A DNA stretch of 64,000 nt. Source: Symbiodinium microadriaticum (lineage: Eukaryota; Sar; Dinophyceae; Suessiales; Symbiodiniaceae). The position numbers and the translations under genes are program-made. The notes below the pieces were generated by a model, which saw only the letters and a program-made list of their open reading frames with translations, ran no database searches and was not told the origin of the DNA. Positions 10,690 through 19,994 of this stretch are shown piece after piece. How positions within the stretch are numbered: the stretch's first letter is position 1; each line of letters opens with the position of its first letter. The stretch covers positions 793,008 to 857,007 of the forward strand of contig LSRX01000166.1 of assembly GCA_001939145.1 (NCBI GenBank), given 5' to 3'.

Positions 10690-11512
10690 TGTATGTATGT
10701 ATGTATGTATGTATATGTATACATATACTATCATTATGGCAATTAGGACCCAAGAGATCATGCTTGTTGTAGTTTTTGCACATAACTCCTTGTGGTAGCA
10801 TATATGGACACTCTTGGAGAGTGGCCGCACGCACGATTTAGGGCCTAGGGTGTGGATTTAGAGTTTAGGGATACTGCCACACTTAAACATCCTAAAAAAC
10901 ATTAAACCCCATGTAAAACCCAGTGTGAAACCCTAAGGGAAGCCCTACAGAGACCCAAAAAGACCCCTGAAGTTTGAGAACCCTTTGAACCCCTCAGGAA
11001 AAAATAATCCGCTTTGTTCTTTTTCCAAGTGGCCAAACGTCCAAGAAAGGAGCTGCCGGAATCCAGAGCTGTCGCGGCTCGTTCAGAAAGATCAACGACC
11101 TTTCTACAAAAAAGGTGTAGGGTGATACAGAATTTAAGGGCGTAGGGATCCTTCAGAAGGGTCAACGACCTCCGCAGGGTGTTAAGGGCTTTAGGGGTTG
11201 AGGTCTTTACGGTTTCAGCTGGCTGTACTGAATAAGAGAATGGCGGAATCAGTAAGACTGACACCAATGATGGGAGGTCTCCGAATGATAGCGGCAACAG
11301 AGATGGCAAGACTCGCCAGCAAGTGGAGAGCATTATAACAAACCAAACCCTATCCCAACAAAGCTAAACCCGGCCCTAAACCCTGGACCCAAGCTATTTT
11401 CCCTGGCACCCTACCCTAAACCCTAGACATCGTGCCTGTAGTGGCTCAAGATCTCCGCGAAAACCGTCGACCCCGATCGCCCGCAGCCGAGAATGAAGCA
11501 GAGATTGACCTC
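3753..11512 (-). CDS. Sulfotransferase-family gene, nine joined exons
   Basis: Exons read on the minus strand: 11512-11436, 11099-11034, 9868-9802, 7962-7932, 6782-6751, 5878-5826, 5256-5170, 4417-4325 and 3775-3753. The first encodes FILGCGRSGSTVFAEIL, the 5'-PSB loop that binds the PAPS sulfate donor. The second gives LIFLNEPRQLW and joins to STEAPRRGGSLS. Later exons join as PVWILE-K-FPEHAFRVDFLREL, then ARFLHLRRDGLAVARSVAWL, the region of the 3'-PB motif, then WFGAREEWKWQ. All junctions keep frame except 9802 to 7962, where at least one exon is missing; candidates are 7689-7743, 9189-9224 and an unlisted stretch near 8.5 kb. Six of nine donors are GC, three GT. Predicted role: sulfate transfer from PAPS to an unknown acceptor. 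N- and C-termini are unresolved. Introns are filled with TTTAGGG-like tracts. Confidence 0.8.
4097..4305. repeat. 33-base minisatellite built from CCCTAAA units
   Basis: About six tandem copies of a 33-base unit combine two to three CCCTAAA-type heptads with AAACTCCTTACAAACC. Copies are nearly identical, so this amplification is younger than the surrounding degenerate heptads. It lies between the last two joined sulfotransferase exons. Confidence 0.85.
5271..5364. mobile_element. Small inverted-repeat element, family C, copy 1
   Basis: The left end is AGTTCTCTAAATAAGGGTTCC and the right end GGGACCCTAATTTAGACAACT, an imperfect inverted pair. The shared interior holds AGTACGGCACTCTTATAAAAAGG. 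It is about 94 bases with no ORF and sits just upstream, in transcript sense, of the sulfotransferase exon with the 3'-PB-like motif. Confidence 0.75.
6840..7022. repeat. 21-base minisatellite, three-heptad unit
   Basis: About eight tandem copies of a 21-base unit consist of TTTAGGGTTTAGGGGTTAGAC variants. 21 is exactly three heptads, so this is a higher-order telomere-like repeat in which one heptad has become GTTAGAC. It lies inside a sulfotransferase intron. Confidence 0.85.
7689..7743 (-). CDS. Candidate optional sulfotransferase exon
   Basis: A TTTCAG acceptor and a GAG/GTACGG donor flank 55 nt reading DDPTAPHVATSASLAGSE. It ends in phase 0, matching the next joined exon at 6782, and would start in frame if the 31-nt exon at 7962-7932 were read in a different frame (SQPWSGKSP). 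It is either a Ser/Pro-rich insert in the protein or an unused exon-like stretch. Confidence 0.45.
9189..9224 (-). CDS. Candidate short exon within the sulfotransferase gene
   Basis: The minus strand reads PRTLLFHRKPAE after a GATGAG acceptor and ends at GAG/GTGTG; a longer version would start EFCDE. It lies in the gap between joined exons at 9802 and 7962 where an exon is required, but its phase does not close the gap on its own. Confidence 0.35.
10134..10598 (-). pseudogene. Coding-like block with a frameshift inside a sulfotransferase intron
   Basis: One open frame runs from about 10598 to the stop at 10374-10372 (WIPKAGFRVALPTTGCHAG then HSERAWQLFRLLLTQQHETL). A second runs 10412-10134 (GPASMKELHDGLG, WDFEELVEAAAKHFLPAF). 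They overlap by about 40 bases in different frames, as if one protein had suffered a single indel. The block lies between sulfotransferase exons at 11034 and 9868, which already join in frame, so it is not needed there. It may be a gene fragment inserted into the intron or an unused exon. Family not recognised. Confidence 0.45.
10612..10730. repeat. GTAT tetranucleotide microsatellite
   Basis: A long run of GTAT units is broken once by GTGTGTGTATAT. It is open in several frames only because the unit contains no stop in those phases (MYVC repeats). Confidence 0.9.
11025..11180. other. Sulfotransferase exon 2 with a partial copy beside it
   Basis: The exon-2 start, minus strand AGGTCGTTGATCTTTCTGAA, has a diverged partial copy at about 11148-11175, AGGTCGTTGACCCTTCTGAA. 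The copy lies upstream in transcript sense and lacks the NEPRQLW coding continuation. It may be a short local duplication of the exon boundary. Confidence 0.5.
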
Positions 11513-11918
11513 CTGTCTAATGTATCTATAAGGCTCCCTCTAAGGGGGTTTAGGGTTCAGGGTTTAGGGGTTATGAGGGGTTTACAGATCCTCTAAGTGT
11601 TTAAGGCAAGTGGAGGTAGACTTGATAAGGGTGCCCTTTTCTCTGTTTTGGGGGTCTGGGCTGGGAAACCTATGTGTCCGTCTGCAACCAGGCGGACACA
11701 CCCCTAAACCCCTACTACTGAGTGGCCATGTGTCATCCCGCCATGGTGACCAGCACATGGCAATGCATTCAGGGTCTAGAGTTTACGGTTAAAGTAAAGT
11801 TTACAGTTTAGAGCTGCAGGTTTGGGCGCAGGGCTTTGGGTTTAGAGCTCGGGGTCTAGGGTTAGGGTGTAACTTTGGGGTTTAGGACCTTAGGGCTTAG
11901 AGTCTAGGGTTAAAGGTT

Positions 11919-12069
11919 TCATACATACATACATACATACATACATACATACATACCGACGGACGGACGGACGGACAGACGGACGGGCAGGCAGGCAGAC
12001 AGGCAGACAGATAGACAGACAGACAGACATACATACATACATACATACCTACCTACCTACCTACATACA

Positions 12070-12103
<34 letters not shown>

Positions 12104-12138
12104 CAACCAACCATACATACATACACATGTTACAGACA

Positions 12139-12172
<34 letters not shown>

Positions 12173-12209
12173 CATATATACAACCATACATACATACACA
12201 CACACACAC

Positions 12210-12258
<49 letters not shown>

Positions 12259-12318
12259 TACAGATACACATACACATACACATACACATACATACTTTAT
12301 ATATATATATACATATAT
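11919..12318. repeat. Compound microsatellite block
   Basis: Successive runs of CATA, GACG, GCAG/ACAG, CATA, CCTA, CATA and CACATA units end in AT repeats. The gradual change of unit suggests step-wise slippage from one motif to the next. The long MYVCMY-like and TYTYTY-like ORFs here are artefacts. Confidence 0.9.
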
Positions 12319-12814
12319 AACTTTTCTATTTAGTTACTTACTTATTTACCCATTTATTTGTTCATTTACATGCATAACATACATTACAAACATGAATCAC
12401 ATACCACAACTGAAACCGCTTGCCCAAAAAGGAAAGCGTTACAAGGGTGCCACTGGGGCACAGAAGTGGAGCTCAGAGCTTCCAGCTTCCAAGTTTGGGA
12501 TTTAGGGTGTCGGCTTTATTGGGGTTTAGGGTTTAGGGTTGGGGATTTGGGGTCTCGAGTTTAGGGTTGAGGGCTCCGATGGGAGGAATGCTCTGACTAG
12601 CCGCCTGATTTCGTAGCAAAGGCAGGCTATGGAGCGGAACTGCAACAGCAACTTCGTAGAATTCCGCCCTCGGGCCCCAAAGGGTTTAGGTCGCCTGCCC
12701 CTCCAAGCAGAGCCCTGAGCTCTAGCAGCGACCAGAGCAATCTTGGCAACAGAAGCGGTTCAACCGTGTTCCCCAAAATCCTTGGTGACAGCAGAAACAG
12801 ATCTGCTTCGCAAG

Positions 12815-12915
12815 CTCCGATCACCGTCATCATACTGATCACCATCATCACCAACAGCATCATCATTATCAGCAGCAGCAACATCATCATCGTCTTCGTC
12901 ATCACCATCATCATG
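12815..12915. repeat. CAT/CAG trinucleotide microsatellite
   Basis: Imperfect ATC/CAT and AGC triplets lie around the sequence CATCATCATTATCAGCAGCA. The open frames through it (poly-Met and poly-Leu on minus) are repeat translations. Non-repetitive sequence at 12620-12790 is open on both strands, without a convincing exon. Confidence 0.7.
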
Positions 12916-13091
12916 GGCCGTCGGCACAAGCGGTGCCGTCGCGGAAGCAGCCAGCTACTGAGTTGCTAGTGGTAGTGTTCTTTGTGCGTTTGTACATAGT
13001 TATCACCCATATTCAGAGCATTGAGAAAAGTCACTCTGGTCACTTTTCGCGGCTGGTGGCCCACCCCTGAACCCAAAGCCCTAATCCCTAC

Positions 13092-13190
13092 CAATCTCGC
13101 AATGATGGGCCTCCATCGGGCGCAGAGCTTCGGGCCACTCGACCTGCCAAAAGAACCGATTTCGGACATCCCCAGAGCGAGACAGCGCTT
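13092..13190 (-). CDS. Candidate exon with clean splice sites, unknown protein
   Basis: A GGGTTTCAG acceptor is followed by ALSRSGDVRNRFFWQVEW, then PEALRPMEAHHCEI, and ends at a G/GTAGGG donor. The aromatic and charged composition is convincingly protein-like. It lies upstream of the sulfotransferase on the same strand and could be its 5' part or a separate gene. Confidence 0.55.
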
Positions 13191-13372
13191 CTGAAACCCT
13201 CAATAAATGCACGGAAACCTCATGAAAGCCTTGACACAAAAAAACACATACGCCACAACGACTAAAAACCTAAAATTTATAGGGTTTCAAGCTCCAGCAT
13301 CTAAAACCTAAGACCTTCAACTCTCAGCTCGCTGCGGCCCCAAAAATCCAAAACCCCTCTCGGGCTCTCTAC

Positions 13373-13452
13373 AAAGCAGGGCCTCCTCACAGTGCCCACT
13401 GAGAAGGAAAGCATCGAAGGGTGTTGGCAGGAAGACGTCTGGATCGTAGGAC
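13373..13452 (-). CDS. Candidate exon, unknown protein
   Basis: The minus strand reads SYDPDVFLPTPFDAFLLSGH then CEEALL between an AAG acceptor and a possible T/GTAGAG donor, directly after heptads. Same strand as the neighbouring candidates; function unknown. Confidence 0.5.
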
Positions 13453-13904
13453 CTTGGGCTTTTTTTTTGAAAGGGTTTAGGGTTTAGGGCTTCGGGGCAG
13501 TAGGGAAAAGCGTTTAGGGTTTGGGGCTCAGCTTTGTTGGGTTTAGCTGCGAAGGGGTCGTACAAGGGTTTAGGGCTTGGGGCTGTTGCCGTTTAGGGAG
13601 TAGGGGCCTCGGGTTTAAGCTGCAGGGTTTCGGGCTCAGACGTCTGGGTCCCATGACCCGGAGACGAGCAAGAACATAAGGGGTCCTACAAGGCTTTCAT
13701 ATAATCTATCCGTAGGCTCAGGGCACGGTACAGGGGGACTAACGGTGTGTTCAATGGTGTCTCCTGAGGTTTTGTAGGGTTAAGGGTTTAGAGTCGGGGA
13801 TTTTTAGGGTGTAGAGAGAAGGATGTCGGGGAAGAGGGTGTTCCTTGTCAGGGTCCGTTGACGAGAACTTATGGTTGGATGGCAACCCTATTTTGAACAA
13901 CCCC

Positions 13905-13958
13905 TGCGCGGCCATAGATGAGGCACTCTCGGAACCTTCTGTGGTTCCAGAAGCTTCC
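13905..13958 (-). CDS. Candidate exon, unknown protein
   Basis: After an AACGAG acceptor the minus strand reads GSFWNHRRFRECLIYGRAG. It is short but free of repeat composition. Probably belongs with the exon candidates at 13.1-14.2 kb. Confidence 0.4.
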
Positions 13959-14029
13959 CTCGTTAAAGCAGGTTCATTCTCGCGCTGTTTCGTTTAGGGT
14001 TTAGGGCTTCGGATTTAGGGTGCATGGCC

Positions 14030-14200
14030 ATGCTCTTTCTATTGCGTCGGGATGGATTCTTTCCCAGGGTCGTTCTGTTACTGGTAGTATCTGTTGGGAC
14101 TGATACTCGCACAGCATGCACAAGCCACGAACGAAATCCAAGTCTTCGGCAACCAGGGCCGCGCCGCGCTGGTTTGCAAGCAGCGGCTTGCTACATCTCC
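14030..14200 (-). CDS. Candidate exon, unknown protein
   Basis: The minus frame is open across the island: LLANQRGAALVAEDLDFVRG, LCMLCEYQSQQILPVTERPW. It is acidic and helical in the first half. Flanked by heptads on both sides. No family recognised. Confidence 0.45.
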
Positions 14201-14606
14201 TGGGCACTTGACAGGGTTTAGGGTTTAGGGTTTAGGGTGACAGTATACTTGCAAGTCCTTCGAATACAGCACATGATGCAAATGAGACTGCGGGCAACAA
14301 AGCGACGGGAGCAGCAATGAGAAGACTGGGGATGATGCTATTTCTACCACTCGCCAGCGCAAGACTTGAAAGTAGATCATACCAGGATTGGTGGTACCTC
14401 CTGTGATAACCGCTGTCTTACTGAGTCTTGCTGTTCATGGGGAGCGAAACCACAACATCAACTAGTGGTAGGAATAATGACAAGAGTAAAGACAATACCT
14501 ATATAATCAATAACAACCGCCGTAATTCCTATCGATTCATACTGGTGTTTGTTATTCGTACTCGGATGGACAGCAACTCTCTTCATCACCGTCATCACAT
14601 GCGTAG

Positions 14607-14697
14607 TTCTCAGAGTTAGGGTCCCTTTCTGGGTCCTTTTTCATAAGGGTGCCGTACTGTGTTGGGGACCCAACATGGGAGCCGAAATTAGAGAACG
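14607..14697. mobile_element. Small inverted-repeat element, family C, copy 2 (inverted)
   Basis: It carries GTTCTCAGAGTTAGGGTCCC at the left and GAAATTAGAGAAC at the right, with the interior AAGGGTGCCGTACT, which is the reverse complement of the core at 5271. It is therefore in opposite orientation. No ORF. Confidence 0.7.
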
Positions 14698-15379
14698 ACC
14701 CAAATACACAATGGCTCTTGTCCTGATTACGCCGTGACCGCATGAAGTCTTCTAGATGTCAGGTCAGTGCCCGCTCCCGAAGCTCCAGAAGCCTACCTGA
14801 CGCTTCAAGCTTGTTTTGAGTTTAGGGTTCAAGGTTTGGGGTTTAGGGTTTAGGGTTCAGGGTTTAGGCTCCAGGGTTTAGGGTTTAGGATTTGGGGTTT
14901 AGGTTTCAGGACATGACAGAGTCTAGATCAGGCTCCTGCATTTTGCTGCAAACCCCCCGATGGGTCGGTTTAAGGTAAAGGTCGTCGTCGCTTGTATGCG
15001 CTGTGCAGAGCAAGGCAAGAGCGTTGCACAAAGAGCTCTGTTTGTACCTTATTTTCTAGCACGCGCCAAACTCATAACTCCGAGTTCGGTTAAGGGACCC
15101 TCAACCCTAAACCCAGTTACCCATCCTGCGCAAGAACACGTCTTTGTCAATTCAACGAAATGAACTATTGGGTCAACTCGAGTCCCCGAGGCAAACCTCC
15201 GGCCTCACATCGAATCCAAAAGCTTAAAATCCTAACTCCCCAAATGCCAAGAATCCCTACCAAAACCATGTGAAACCCCAGAAAATCAGGGCAACACGAC
15301 CAGCTAGAACCTAAACTCTAAACCACAAACTCTAACACTTCCTAAGTCCAAAACCCCAAAACTCCCCAAACCCCAAAAC

Positions 15380-15455
15380 TCCTGCGGTGGCAGACGCCAA
15401 CTCCACTCTCCGGCTGTGTCGATCGAGATCCTGGCGTGCCGGGAGAGCCCTTGGC
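15380..15455 (-). CDS. Candidate exon, unknown protein
   Basis: The minus strand reads GLSRHARISIDTAGEWSW then RLPPQ and meets a GA/GTTTTG donor. The flanks are heptad tracts and the peptide is clearly not repeat-derived. No family assigned. Confidence 0.5.
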
Positions 15456-15653
15456 TTGCGTTTACCGCTTTAGGGCTGCAGGGTTTGTGGTTTTAGGGTT
15501 TTTGGTTTAGGGTCTAGGATCGGTCTAGGGCTTTAGGGTTTTGAGTTTAGGGTTTTAGGGTTTTGTGTCTAGGGCTTTAGGGCGTTGAATTTAGGGTTTA
15601 ATATTTAGGATTCTTCGCAGGGGTTTAGGCTTTAGGGTTTAGGGTTCCTGCAG

Positions 15654-15736
15654 CGAACTGCAAGGGTATCTACTGAGCATGTGGAAATCCTACAACACCT
15701 CAATTGGAGACCTTACGTACTGAATATCGAGAGGTT
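15654..15736 (+). CDS. Candidate plus-strand exon with strong splice sites
   Basis: TTCCTGCAG precedes 83 nt reading QRTARVSTEHVEIL, QHLNWRPYVLNIERL, which end at GTT/GTAAGT, a perfect consensus donor. This is one of the few plus-strand candidates among minus-strand neighbours. It could mark a nested or opposing gene, or be chance. Confidence 0.35.
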
Positions 15737-15861
15737 GTAAGTAAAAGCCCTAAACCCTAAACCCTCGCGTCTAAACCCCCAAAATCCCTTATCTTAAAGA
15801 TCCCCCTAAACCCTAAACCCTAAACCCTACACCCTTATAGATCCCTTAATGTAAGATGTAA

Positions 15862-15914
15862 AGGATGCCCTGACAGCGGACCTCCGGATGACGTGAGTCG
15901 CTTGGAAAGGAGCT
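15862..15914 (-). CDS. Candidate short exon, unknown protein
   Basis: The minus strand reads KELLSKRLTSSGGPLSG after heptads. Short and without a clear donor. Confidence 0.3.
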
Positions 15915-16695
15915 CTTTGGGGTTTTCCCTTAGAGTTTAGGGTTTAGGGCCTAGGGTTTAGGGTTTGGGGTTTGGGGTTTAAGGTTTAGGGCTTAGGGTC
16001 TAGGGTCTAGGGTTTAGGGTCTAGGGTTTAGGGTTTAGGGTTTAGTTCCTTTCAGGAATCCTTTTAAAAGTTCGTGTCGGGGTTCCTGTAGGGGATCTGG
16101 GTAGGGTTTAAGGTGAGGTAGTTTGGGTTTAAGGTTTAGGCACTGAAGTTAGGCAACATTCAGACTAAATACTCAATGAAATAATCACGTGCTTGAATTG
16201 CTTCTAAGAGCTGAAGGTTCATGGTTGAAGGTCAATTCAGTGAGTTTTTGGGGCCCAGACCTACTATCTAGGATACGCTCAGGAGACTTAGCAACTTGGG
16301 TAATGCCGTGGGGCTTTGGTATATGTTGTAATTCACATAACATGATTATAATCAGGAACCCAGCTTTCCCGCTTTATTGCGACCCCTATACTATAAGTAA
16401 GGATGCGCGTTTCATGACAACAAACTGGTTCCCTATCAGCCTATCACTCTACCTATTACCGGACAGGCTAGCAAATAGCACTGGCGTCTCCGTTTGGGTA
16501 ACTTGAGCTGCATAACTTCCGGTTTCAACTGCAAGGTTCAAGGTGTGAGAGGTCATTACTCCTAAACATTCAACCCTGAACTCCAAACTCTAACCATTAA
16601 GCCCTAAAGCCCTAAACCCTGAACCCAGAAGTGTCCTGCTGGCACTTCGCCAGCTCTAAAGCACATCTGGCCCTTGTTAGGGCGCAAAGCTAGAA

Positions 16696-16775
16696 GTAAT
16701 CGGGAACTACTGTAGAGTCCAGAACGTGGTCCAACGTAATCGGCAACTACCGTAGAGCCCAGAACCTGGTCCAAC
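16696..16775. repeat. Two tandem copies of a 40-base unit
   Basis: GTAATCGGGAACTACTGTAG at 16696 and GTAATCGGCAACTACCGTAG at 16736 begin two 40-base units differing at about four positions. The minus strand is open through both and continues into KGQMCFRAGEVPAGHFWV, so the duplication may lie in or beside an exon. Confidence 0.8.
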
Positions 16776-17330
16776 CCCAAGTAAACTTCATAAATCCTAT
16801 AACTGTGAACCCTGCAAAGCATCCCTGACCCCTCTATCTCACCCCCCCAGGTATCAAAAGAACACAGGCTTTTGATGCGCTTCGCTGAGAGGGTGCGTCG
16901 GAGCCTCCTAGAGTTTAGGGCTTAGGGCTTAGGGCTGAGGGTTTAGGGGTTTTGGGCTTGGGGTTTAGGGCTTAGGGTCTAGGGTTTAGGGCTTAGGGTT
17001 TAGGGTTTAGGATCCTCTGCGTGTGGGGCCAAGCATTGCAAAAATGTACACTAGGCCTAGGGTTTAGCGTGGAGCTTGCGGTTTTGGTCCCCTTTAGAGT
17101 CTAGGGGCCAGGATGTCCCCAAATCCTATATAGTTGGATTAGTTAGGGGGTCCACAAGTCCTAAAGCTTAACCTATAGGGTTTGATGTGCACCGATTTTT
17201 CGGAATGCTGTATCACGATTGCGGGAAGCAGCAGAGATTTAGGGCTCCCGGGTTCAAGGCTCCCGGGTTCAAGGCTCCCGGGTTCAGGGCTTAGGGTTTA
17301 GGGCCGTTTAGGGTTCCGGGTTCAGGGGTT

Positions 17331-17743
17331 AGTGGTTTAGGGGTTTAAGGGTTTAGGGTTTAGCATTTAGGGTTTAGGGGTTGAGGAGAGTTTCGATTAC
17401 CAGAGATCTTCTCCCCAGTACTGGTGCGCATGCTGTGCCACCCAGACCAGGTCACACTGGCTCTCACATGGCCTTGTTCCCCATTGGGGTCATATTTAAC
17501 ATGATCATTTCTAAATCCTCATTAGGGTCTTATTATNAGTGGTTTAGGGGTTTAAGGGTTTAGGGTTTAGCATTTAGGGTTTAGGGGTTGAGGAGAGTTT
17601 CGATTACCAGAGATCTTCTCCCCAGTACTGGTGCGCATGCTGTGCCACCCAGACCAGGTCACACTGGCTCTCACATGGCCTTGTTCCCCATTGGGGTCAT
17701 ATTTAACATGATCATTTCTAAATCCTCATTAGGGTCTTATTAT
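17331..17743. repeat. 207-base direct duplication joined at a single N
   Basis: Bases 17331-17536 and 17538-17743 appear identical, each starting AGTGGTTTAGGGGTTTAAGG, separated by one N at 17537. Identical copies meeting at an undetermined base suggest an unresolved contig overlap rather than a biological duplication. Each copy holds a minus-strand open stretch (VTWSGWHSMRTSTGEKIS). A diverged 43-base echo of the copy end follows to about 17785. Confidence 0.85.
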
Positions 17744-17819
17744 ATTTAAAATGATCACTTCTAAATCCTTATTAGGGTCTTACTATAACAAAATGTAAAA
17801 TTGTATCCAACAAGGACCC

Positions 17820-17876
17820 AGTGGCCCTTTGCAGAGCACGCGCTGCCGCCGGAGCCGCTGCTTCAGTTCCTAACTG
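17820..17876 (-). CDS. Candidate exon, alanine-rich
   Basis: A TTCCGCAG acceptor is followed by QLGTEAAAPAAARALQRATG and a possible GC donor. Helical composition; same strand as the exon series up to 20 kb. Confidence 0.45.
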
Positions 17877-18450
17877 CTGCGGAAGGGCTTAGGGTTTAGG
17901 GTTTATGGTTTAGAGTTTAGGGTTTAGTTTTTAGAGTTTAGGGTTTAGGGTTTAGGGTTCAGGGCATCATCCCTTACTGTACGTCCTTGTACCGAACCTT
18001 AAAATCCAAACCCTTGCAAGAATCCTTACATTGCTTCCTCAACTCTTCCTTGCTTGAAAGGTCGCGGGACGGAGTAACTAGGGTTATGAATACGGCAACT
18101 ACACTCGTAATTACTTATAGCACCACTTCAGGTACTTATAAACCTAATGGCGAAGTCCCATGATCTCTCAAGCTTAAACCCGTATAGATCCCTGACAGAA
18201 CCCTTATTGACGATCCCGCATAGGAACCCCTATAGATCACTTTAGCAGAACCTTTGTAGATCCCTAAACCCTAAACCCCAACACCAACTTATAGCCTATT
18301 GCAATAAGAGCAGCAATCCCCTAAACCCTAAACCCCAAACCCTAAGCCAAAAACCCTAAACGCTAAAACCTAAACCCTAAACCCCGAACCCTAAACCCTA
18401 CACCCCAAGCCCTAAACTTTAAACCCTAAACCCTAAACAACAACAGTAGC

Positions 18451-18557
18451 CTTAATTATGGCGCCAGGCTCCCAGCCCTCGGAGATCAGCTTGTCCACCG
18501 CTTCCTGCTCTGGCCCCGGATCTCCGTGAACTTCCACGACGATCCTTACCGGTGCTT
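18451..18557 (-). CDS. Candidate exon with GC donor, unknown domain
   Basis: After a CCCTGCAG acceptor come 2 nt plus exactly 35 codons, including APVRIVVEVHGDPGPEQEAV then DKLISEGWEPGA, ending at AAG/GCTACTG. It is one of the clearest coding islands. The segment EVHGDP recurs in another exon near 45.05 kb, hinting at a shared domain. Function unknown. Confidence 0.6.
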
Positions 18558-18829
18558 CTGCAGGGCTCAGGGTTTAGGGTTTAGTGTTCAGGGTTTAGAG
18601 TTTAGGGTTCAGGGTTTAGGATTCAAGGTTCGGTGTCTAGGGCCTAGGATATACACGGTTTTAGGGGCTTTAGGGTCTTCTTAAGGGGTCTCGGGCTTTG
18701 GGCTTCGGGGGGGTTTACGGGCCAACGCCCAAATCCTAAACCCTCAGCTACAGCCCTGAAGCCTTAAACCCCCCAAGGCTCAGCGACCCCTAAACCCTAA
18801 ACCCTAAACCCTAAACCCTAAGTAGGGCC

Positions 18830-18899
18830 CCAAGGGTCATGGACAGCATCTCCAGTAGATCGGGATTCTCCGCGAGGAAGCTGCCAAAGCAGCCCTCAC
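18830..18899 (-). CDS. Candidate exon, unknown protein
   Basis: A GAGCAG acceptor precedes GEGCFGSFLAENPDLLEM, then LSMTLGAL. It lies between the candidates at 19.0-19.4 kb and 18.5 kb on the same strand, separated by pure heptads, so the three may be consecutive exons of one gene. Confidence 0.55.
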
Positions 18900-19035
18900 C
18901 TGCTCTCTCTTTAAAGGGTGTTACAGCTGCGGTTTAGGGTTTAGGGTTTAGGGTTTTGGGTTTAGGGTTTAGGGTTTAGGGTTTACACGGGGTGTTTAGA
19001 CAAATTGTAACGGAATTGAATTCACAAATTCTAGG

Positions 19036-19431
19036 CTAGGCATGCACAGTACGTCCTCTGCTTTGCTTGTTGTGGCAACATAGGCTAACTCCCCAAACAA
19101 GCACCCAGTCGCAGTCAATGGCCAGAGTGTCAAACGTAGCGTTCAGAGACCGGAGGCTATGCGCAGGAACCACCACGCCCGGCCGAGGGTCATCGAGGCT
19201 TATTGTGCGACTGCCGTAGTTGTGGAGCTCGAACTTTAGGCTGCTCGTCCCAACAGGGCCGCGAACCACCTTAAGCTGAAACAGAAGGCAGCACCTCGAG
19301 ACCCTAAACCATAAACAATGATAACTAGCCTGATGTCCCAGGAACTGTCGCATGGCAGCCGTGCTGATAAAGGTTCCCTTCCAGTACATCCCAGACTTGG
19401 GGGTCAGCATCAGAGGCGTGCAACCTGGCAC
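19036..19431 (-). CDS. Two exons joined by a 54-base GC-AG intron, unknown protein
   Basis: The frame reads YWKGTFISTAAMRQFLGHQ up to 19330, then LKVVRGPVGTSSLKFELH, NYGSRTISLDDPRPGVVV, PAHSLRSLNATFDTLA, DCDWVLVWG. Between them 19329-19276 starts CAG/GC and ends TTTCAG and contains a TTTAGGG heptad. Its 54 bases keep frame, so the frame is open with or without removal. No ATG begins the frame, and the 5' side runs into heptads, so more exons precede it. Family not recognised. Confidence 0.6.
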   Translation of the reverse strand: MPGCTPLMLTPKSGMYWKGTFISTAAMRQFLGHQASYHCLWFRVSRCCLLFQLKVVRGPVGTSSLKFELHNYGSRTISLDDPRPGVVVPAHSLRSLNATFDTLAIDCDWVLVWGVSLCCHNKQSRGRTVHA

Positions 19432-19591
19432 CGCTTGGGTTTGGGGCTTTAGGGCTTCAGTGCTTTAGGCTTTTTGGGCTTTAGGGTTGTTCAGGGCTTT
19501 AGGGTTTAGGGCATTAGGGCTTTTGGCTTTAGGGCTTTAGGGTTTTTGGGTTCTGGGCATTAGGGCTTCTGGGTTTGTGGCTTTCGGTTAC

Positions 19592-19611
19592 CTGGCGCCG
19601 GTAGAGTCTGG
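19592..19611 (-). CDS. Candidate 20-base microexon
   Basis: CTCCTACAG/CCAGAC...GCCAG/GTAACC brackets 20 bases. If an earlier acceptor is used the peptide is LLSKLLQPDSTGA. Sites are good on both sides but coding length is too small to judge. Confidence 0.35.
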
Positions 19612-19917
19612 CTGTAGGAGCTTGGAAAGCAAGCAGGTCGTTTGACCATACCTGAGCTCAGGGGTTGAGGGTTTCAGGGTTAAGGGTTTTAGGCTTTCGA
19701 GTTTAGGGCTTTAGAGTTTAGGGTTTCAGGGTTTAGGGCTTCAGGGACTAGGGTTTTAGGGTTTAGGGTTGAGAGTTTAGGGTTGTAATTGAAGGGCGCC
19801 CAAAATCATGTAGGAATAAGGTAACCTCTATAGGATCCCTACATCCTCTAACTGCCCTAAACCCTAAACCGTTCAACCCTAAACCCCTCTTGCAACCCTA
19901 AACTCTAAAACCTAAGC

Positions 19918-19994
19918 CAAGGAACCGTGCTCCAACTTCCAGAACAGAAGACCCGGGCCGTATCCAAGTCGTATACATCAGCCGGGAGCCGTGC
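19918..19994 (-). CDS. Candidate exon, glycosyltransferase family 61-like
   Basis: The minus strand reads HGSRLMYTTWIRPGSSVLEV then GARFLG between an AAG acceptor and a G/GC donor. The pattern HG-x-x-L-x(4)-x-PG-x-x-VLE resembles the conserved motif near the C-terminus of GT61-type glycosyltransferases (HGAGLTN...PG...VEL). Only one motif is visible, so the assignment is tentative. It lies upstream of the exons at 19.4-18.4 kb and may share their gene. Confidence 0.4.

Noticed and set aside
10902-11333. 143-residue minus ORF
   Set aside because: It overlaps sulfotransferase exon 2 in a different frame and includes heptad-like intron sequence; it is an open shadow.
12053-12293. MYVC/MCMC repeat ORFs
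   Set aside because: Tetranucleotide microsatellite translation.
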